This document shows, one piece after another, positions 60,829 to 64,000 of a stretch of DNA of 64,000 nucleotides. The stretch comes from Oceanisphaera pacifica (GTDB lineage Bacteria > Pseudomonadota > Gammaproteobacteria > Enterobacterales > Aeromonadaceae): positions 30,926 to 94,925 of the forward strand of contig NZ_JAGDFX010000014.1 in NCBI RefSeq assembly GCF_017498065.1. Reading direction: 5' to 3'. The position numbers and the translations under genes are program-made. Below the pieces are notes generated by a model, which made no database searches, was not told the origin of the DNA, and saw only the letters and a list, made by a program, of their open reading frames with translations. How positions within the stretch are numbered: position 1 is the first letter of the stretch; each line of letters begins with the position of its first letter.

Positions 60829-60962
60829 GATGTAAGCGCCTTGCTATAGGTGCGTTCGCAGAGAAACTAAGGCCTAGAGTATACCCCCTGACCCGATACG
60901 AATATAGTTTGAATTGTAAGGGCCGCGCCCAGCGCCAAGCTAGACTAAGAGGCTAAAGATAA

Positions 60963-61136
60963 TTTGTAACGGAACCCACGGAACCCACAGAAAAATAAAG
61001 AGCAGATCTGAAAAAGCCTAAACTAGGATATAAAATATTAATGGTAAGGCTAAATTCCCAGTCTCAGAGAGCGAGCTCTTCGTCATTTATGACTATAATT
61101 CCTTTTAATTCTCCGTGTTCTTCCGTTGCAAAAAAT
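60963..61136. repeat. Dispersed repeat family C, copy 3
   Basis: TTTGTAACGGAACCCACGGA at the left and TCCGTGTTCTTCCGTTGCAA at the right are inverted partners. It occupies most of the glyQ-tag gap (60829-61230); the remainder must hold both promoters. Confidence 0.75.
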
Positions 61137-61230
61137 CTTTAATCTTGAGGCGTTTATCTTTAACGGATAGCGTACGGAGTAAAGCGTACAGCTGTCCTTT
61201 TCACCCCTTACGTCCAAAAAAGGAGCGATT

Positions 61231-61806
61231 ATGCTAACCCGTTGTGCTTGGGTTAATGACGACCCCAGATATCAGGCTTATCACGATAATGAATGGGGCG
61301 TGCCGGAATATGATAGTCGCGCCTTATTTGAAAAGTTGTGTCTCGATGGCCAACAAGCAGGATTAAGTTGGTTTACCATTCTTTGTAAAATACCTAATTA
61401 TCGAGTGGCTTTTGCTGATTTTGAGCCTGCGGTTATTGCCAACTTTACTGAACAAGATGTAGCACACTTAATGGCCAGTCCAAAGGCGGGCATAGTACGC
61501 AACCGATTAAAAATTCGTTCTATTATTACCAATGCCCGTGCCTATCTTGCTATGGAGCAAGCAGGGATTAATTTTAGTGATTGGTTGTGGCAATTTGTGG
61601 GAGGTCAGCCAGTTATTAACCATTGGCCAACTCATAATGATGTACCTACTTTTACTCCAGAGTCTCAAATAATGGCCAAAGCACTAAAAAAACGCGGTTT
61701 TTCTTTTGTCGGCGATACTATCTGCTATGCCTTTATGCAAGCGACTGGCATGGTTAACGATCACTCACTTGACTGTCATTGTCGCCCGAGTCGCGTCAGC
61801 AGCTGA
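61231..61806 (+). CDS. tag: DNA-3-methyladenine glycosylase I
   Basis: 191 residues (E. coli 187). The zinc ligands Cys5 and His18 (CAWVNDDPRYQAYHDNEWGV) and the C-terminal His and Cys (VNDHSLDCHC) are present, as is the catalytic GQQAGLSWFTIL near residue 40. It excises 3-methyladenine from alkylated DNA. AAGGAG precedes the ATG. Confidence 0.96.
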   Translation: MLTRCAWVNDDPRYQAYHDNEWGVPEYDSRALFEKLCLDGQQAGLSWFTILCKIPNYRVAFADFEPAVIANFTEQDVAHLMASPKAGIVRNRLKIRSIITNARAYLAMEQAGINFSDWLWQFVGGQPVINHWPTHNDVPTFTPESQIMAKALKKRGFSFVGDTICYAFMQATGMVNDHSLDCHCRPSRVSS

Positions 61807-61893
61807 CACTCAATTCCTAACTCGGCTTTGTAGTATGGGCTCAGCAAGGCTATATTATTGAATACTCGTGCTTTTTAAATACGGAATTCTATT

Positions 61894-62544
61894 ATGAAAA
61901 AAATCTGCTTAGCAGTAGTAACAACGGTTGCATTGTCTGCTTGTACGACTAACCCGTATACGGGTGAGTCGCAATCTTCTAAAGCGGCTATTGGTAGCGG
62001 TATTGGTGCACTGGCGGGTGCCGTTATTGGTGGTGCTTCTGCCAGCTCCAGTGACCGCGAAAAAGGTATTTTAATTGGTGCTGCCAGTGGTGCCGCACTG
62101 GGTGGTGGCGTTGGCTACTACATGGACGTACAAGAAGCGAAATTGCGCGATAAAATGCGTGGCACAGGCGTGAGTGTGACCCGTAATGGTGACAATATCG
62201 TTTTAAACATGCCAAGCTCTATCACTTTCGCAGTCGACAGTGCAGACCTATCGCCTAGCTTTTATAACACCTTAAGCGGTGTGGCAATGGTATTAAAAGA
62301 GTATGAGAAAACCTACGTTAACGTAGTGGGCCATACCGATAACACAGGTTCTGCTAGCCATAACCAAGCGCTATCTGAGCGTCGCGCCGCATCTGTTGGC
62401 CAGTACCTGATCAGCCAAGGTGCCGCGGCTAACCGCTTTAATATTCGCGGTGTGGGCTTTAACCAGCCAGTGGCCAGTAACAATACAGCTAACGGCCGTG
62501 CACAAAACCGCCGTGTAGAAATTACCCTAAGCCCAATGCAGTAA
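61894..62544 (+). CDS. yiaD: OmpA-family lipoprotein, YiaD-like
   Basis: 216 residues (E. coli YiaD 219). Lipobox LSAC gives a lipidated Cys17. A glycine-rich zipper region spans about 30-78 (GSGIGALAGAVIGGA). The peptidoglycan-binding OmpA C-terminal domain spans about 100-216 (VVGHTDNTGSASHNQALSER, then NRRVEIT). It anchors the outer membrane to peptidoglycan. Confidence 0.94.
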   Translation: MKKICLAVVTTVALSACTTNPYTGESQSSKAAIGSGIGALAGAVIGGASASSSDREKGILIGAASGAALGGGVGYYMDVQEAKLRDKMRGTGVSVTRNGDNIVLNMPSSITFAVDSADLSPSFYNTLSGVAMVLKEYEKTYVNVVGHTDNTGSASHNQALSERRAASVGQYLISQGAAANRFNIRGVGFNQPVASNNTANGRAQNRRVEITLSPMQ

Positions 62545-62589
62545 GCATTATAGGTCTCAGGTAAACGAAAGTGTCCGCTAATATGCGTA

Positions 62590-62626
62590 ACACCATTCAG
62601 TTAAGTGTGTTTAGACTGAATGGTGT
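62590..62626. repeat. Hairpin at the end of the IS4-family element
   Basis: ACACCATTCAGT / ACTGAATGGTGT, a perfect 12-bp inverted repeat overlapping the last codons of the transposase relic. It may protect the element from outside transcription. Confidence 0.7.
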
Positions 62627-63744
62627 ACCGTGTTTTTGATATCCGAACGGTTCTACTCTTGGGCTGTTTCCTTTGTCAGGCAGAATATGCCGCTTCACTC
62701 GTTCGCGCATGGCCCTCAGCTTTTTGGGAATAGTGCCGGGCGCGGCGATGGCGCACCACATCACTTCATCCGAATATCTCTTAACTCCATCATAAAGCTA
62801 ATCCTCAGGGGTGAGACTTCTGCCTCGTGAGCAATTCGGCTGATCTCCACGCGGATCAAGTTATAGGCTAATAAAATTCCTCGCAACTCCTGTATGACTT
62901 CCTCGACCGGCTGACTATGCAATAAAATTGTGTCCTCTAACATTTGATGTTTAATTTCATGTAGCTATTTTCGATTTCCCATCGCTCAAAATAGACATCC
63001 AATAACGCTTGGCCTGAGCACTGCTGCTCATCAACTAACGAGCACAGTACCCCCTTGATACGGTTGCTGCTGACAGGCTTCGGATAAAGTACCAATCGAG
63101 CTTGCCAGTAATCTGGCAAGGAGGGATCTAATTTCTTGCCTGAGGTGACACTTTCATTTCCACTAGGTGATCGCACTCTGAAAACGAGTGCAGCACCGTA
63201 TATTTAGTATTGATTTTTATAGGTACCATCCAGTGAGCATGGGGATGCTGGCGTTGCCAGTTAATCAATAATTCTGCACTGAGATAACAACGGTCAAATA
63301 TCGTCAGGCTGTTATTGGGGGCATGCGCAAGCAGTTGCTTGGTATAGGTGACCTCTCCCTGATGGCTCAGACTAAAAGCTACATGATGAACCATGCGGCT
63401 GCGCAGTGAACTAAAAACACACAGACGAACAACGGGGTGTTCGGTATGAGACTTTTACTGTGCTTAACGTAACCGAAATGCTCGGTTAATTCGGGTGTAT
63501 CAGAGGTGCGAAACTGGGTGCCGTCGACAGAAAAAAGTCGAAGTCCATGTCATGTATCTTTGCCGTCTTCTTCTTCAATCCAGCGTGCTGCTGTGAGGTC
63601 AAAAAAAGCTGCTAATGGCTCGCTAGTTAGACGTTGCCTAGCCTGAGAAATGGCGCTCGGTGCGACTGATGCTCCTAGCTTATCGATCAGTATAAGATCG
63701 AGTTTGTCCACGACATCACTAATCGAATGGTCGCGAAATAATAC
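62597..63744 (-). pseudogene. IS4-family transposase, frameshifted and interrupted
   Basis: Fragments in several minus frames align in order with an IS4 transposase. VDKLDLILIDKL and SAISQARQRLTSEP come first, then an in-frame TGA near 63555. SVDGTQFRTSDTPELTEHFG holds the first catalytic aspartate. A frameshift near 63450 precedes NNSLTIFDRCYLSAELL with the second. YFERWEIENSYM holds the catalytic glutamate (YREEW motif). A further frameshift near 62945 precedes QMLEDTILLHSQPVEEVIQE, and another stop lies near 62760. It cannot make active transposase. Its 5' end is cut off by the IS630-type insertion. Confidence 0.88.
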
Positions 63745-64000
63745 CAGCCTGTAAAATTAACTGGTCAGATTTATCCACTCTCTGGAGCACATTTGTGTCA
63801 CGCGTTCGGCACTTTCAATAAAGGTGTTCCAGGCCTCGCAGACGCTGCTCATGATGTCTTCATAATTTTTAAGAACGCGATTGGCAAGACAGTGCTGACG
63901 CATCCAACTCCACACTTGTTCTATCGCGTTTAATTCAGGTGAATACGGTGGCAATTTAATGATACTGACATTCTCAAATTCGGCTGCAATGTCATCGGTA
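63745..64000 (-). mobile_element. IS630-family element, right end, continues past the window
   Basis: The C-terminal part of an IS630/Tc1-like DDE transposase is open to the window edge and stops at 63757. PPYSPELNAIEQVWSWMRQ contains the final catalytic glutamate. It lies directly against TAATACCAG of the broken IS4 gene; IS630 elements insert at TA, which fits. The catalytic aspartates and the left end are outside the window. Confidence 0.88.

Overview
The window looks like chromosomal DNA of a marine or brackish-water gammaproteobacterium, most likely from the Aeromonadales (an Oceanisphaera/Oceanimonas-like lineage). That placement is inferred from protein similarity remembered from these families, not from a search. 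The strongest anchors are the dnaA-dnaN-recF-gyrB operon (+) facing away from the rpmH-rnpA-yidD-yidC-mnmE operon (-), the yehZYXW-type osmoprotectant transporter, NemR, YehS, YiaD, SstT and a RyhB-type small RNA with the enterobacterial core sequence. No tRNA, rRNA or CRISPR array was found.

Layout. 1-4.6 kb: 5' part of an L-lactate permease gene, a divergent LysR regulator overlapping a YdgJ-like oxidoreductase, then yehS coupled to a small RRM protein. 4.7-10.9 kb: a thiamine-pyrophosphate-controlled zone. One TPP riboswitch (-) precedes a sodium:solute symporter. A second (+) precedes a short-chain dehydrogenase coupled to an NtaA-type flavin monooxygenase. pyrC lies between them, flanked by two about 260-bp direct repeats. 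11-20 kb: a DJ-1/PfpI protein, the yehZYXW ABC operon and a 1355-residue envelope protein of unknown function. 20-27 kb: sstT, an opine-dehydrogenase/YfcC-transporter/LysR cassette and a YeiE-like LysR with a TDT-family transporter. 27-34 kb: a sitABCD-type metal ABC operon, a Fur-boxed RyhB homologue and a pair of overlapping GTPase genes. 34-38 kb: an electrophile-stress block (curA, yqhD, nemR, two matching NemR operators and a decayed yqjG-like gene). 38-44 kb: a CarD-like regulator that lacks any AUG/GUG/UUG start, ilvE, and the mnmE-to-rpmH operon. 44-48 kb: a Fur-boxed TonB-dependent heme-type receptor, a stack of nested repeats including a highly structured 361-bp element, and azurin, together separating rpmH from dnaA. 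48-54 kb: dnaA, dnaN, recF, gyrB. 54-62.5 kb: ilvD, avtA, glyS, glyQ, tag, yiaD. 62.6-64 kb: a decayed IS4-family element interrupted by an IS630-family element that runs off the window.

Themes. Iron and metals recur (RyhB with Fur box, heme receptor with Fur box, SitABCD). Two riboswitches tie an uncharacterised oxidoreductase pair and a transporter to thiamine status. At least three families of intergenic repeats are scattered through the window, and in two places they supply the stop codon and C-terminus of a gene (sitD, yehW). The most promising undescribed material is the TPP-riboswitch SDR/monooxygenase operon, the structured repeat at 46.9-47.2 kb, the 1355-residue protein and the CarD gene with an apparent AUC start.
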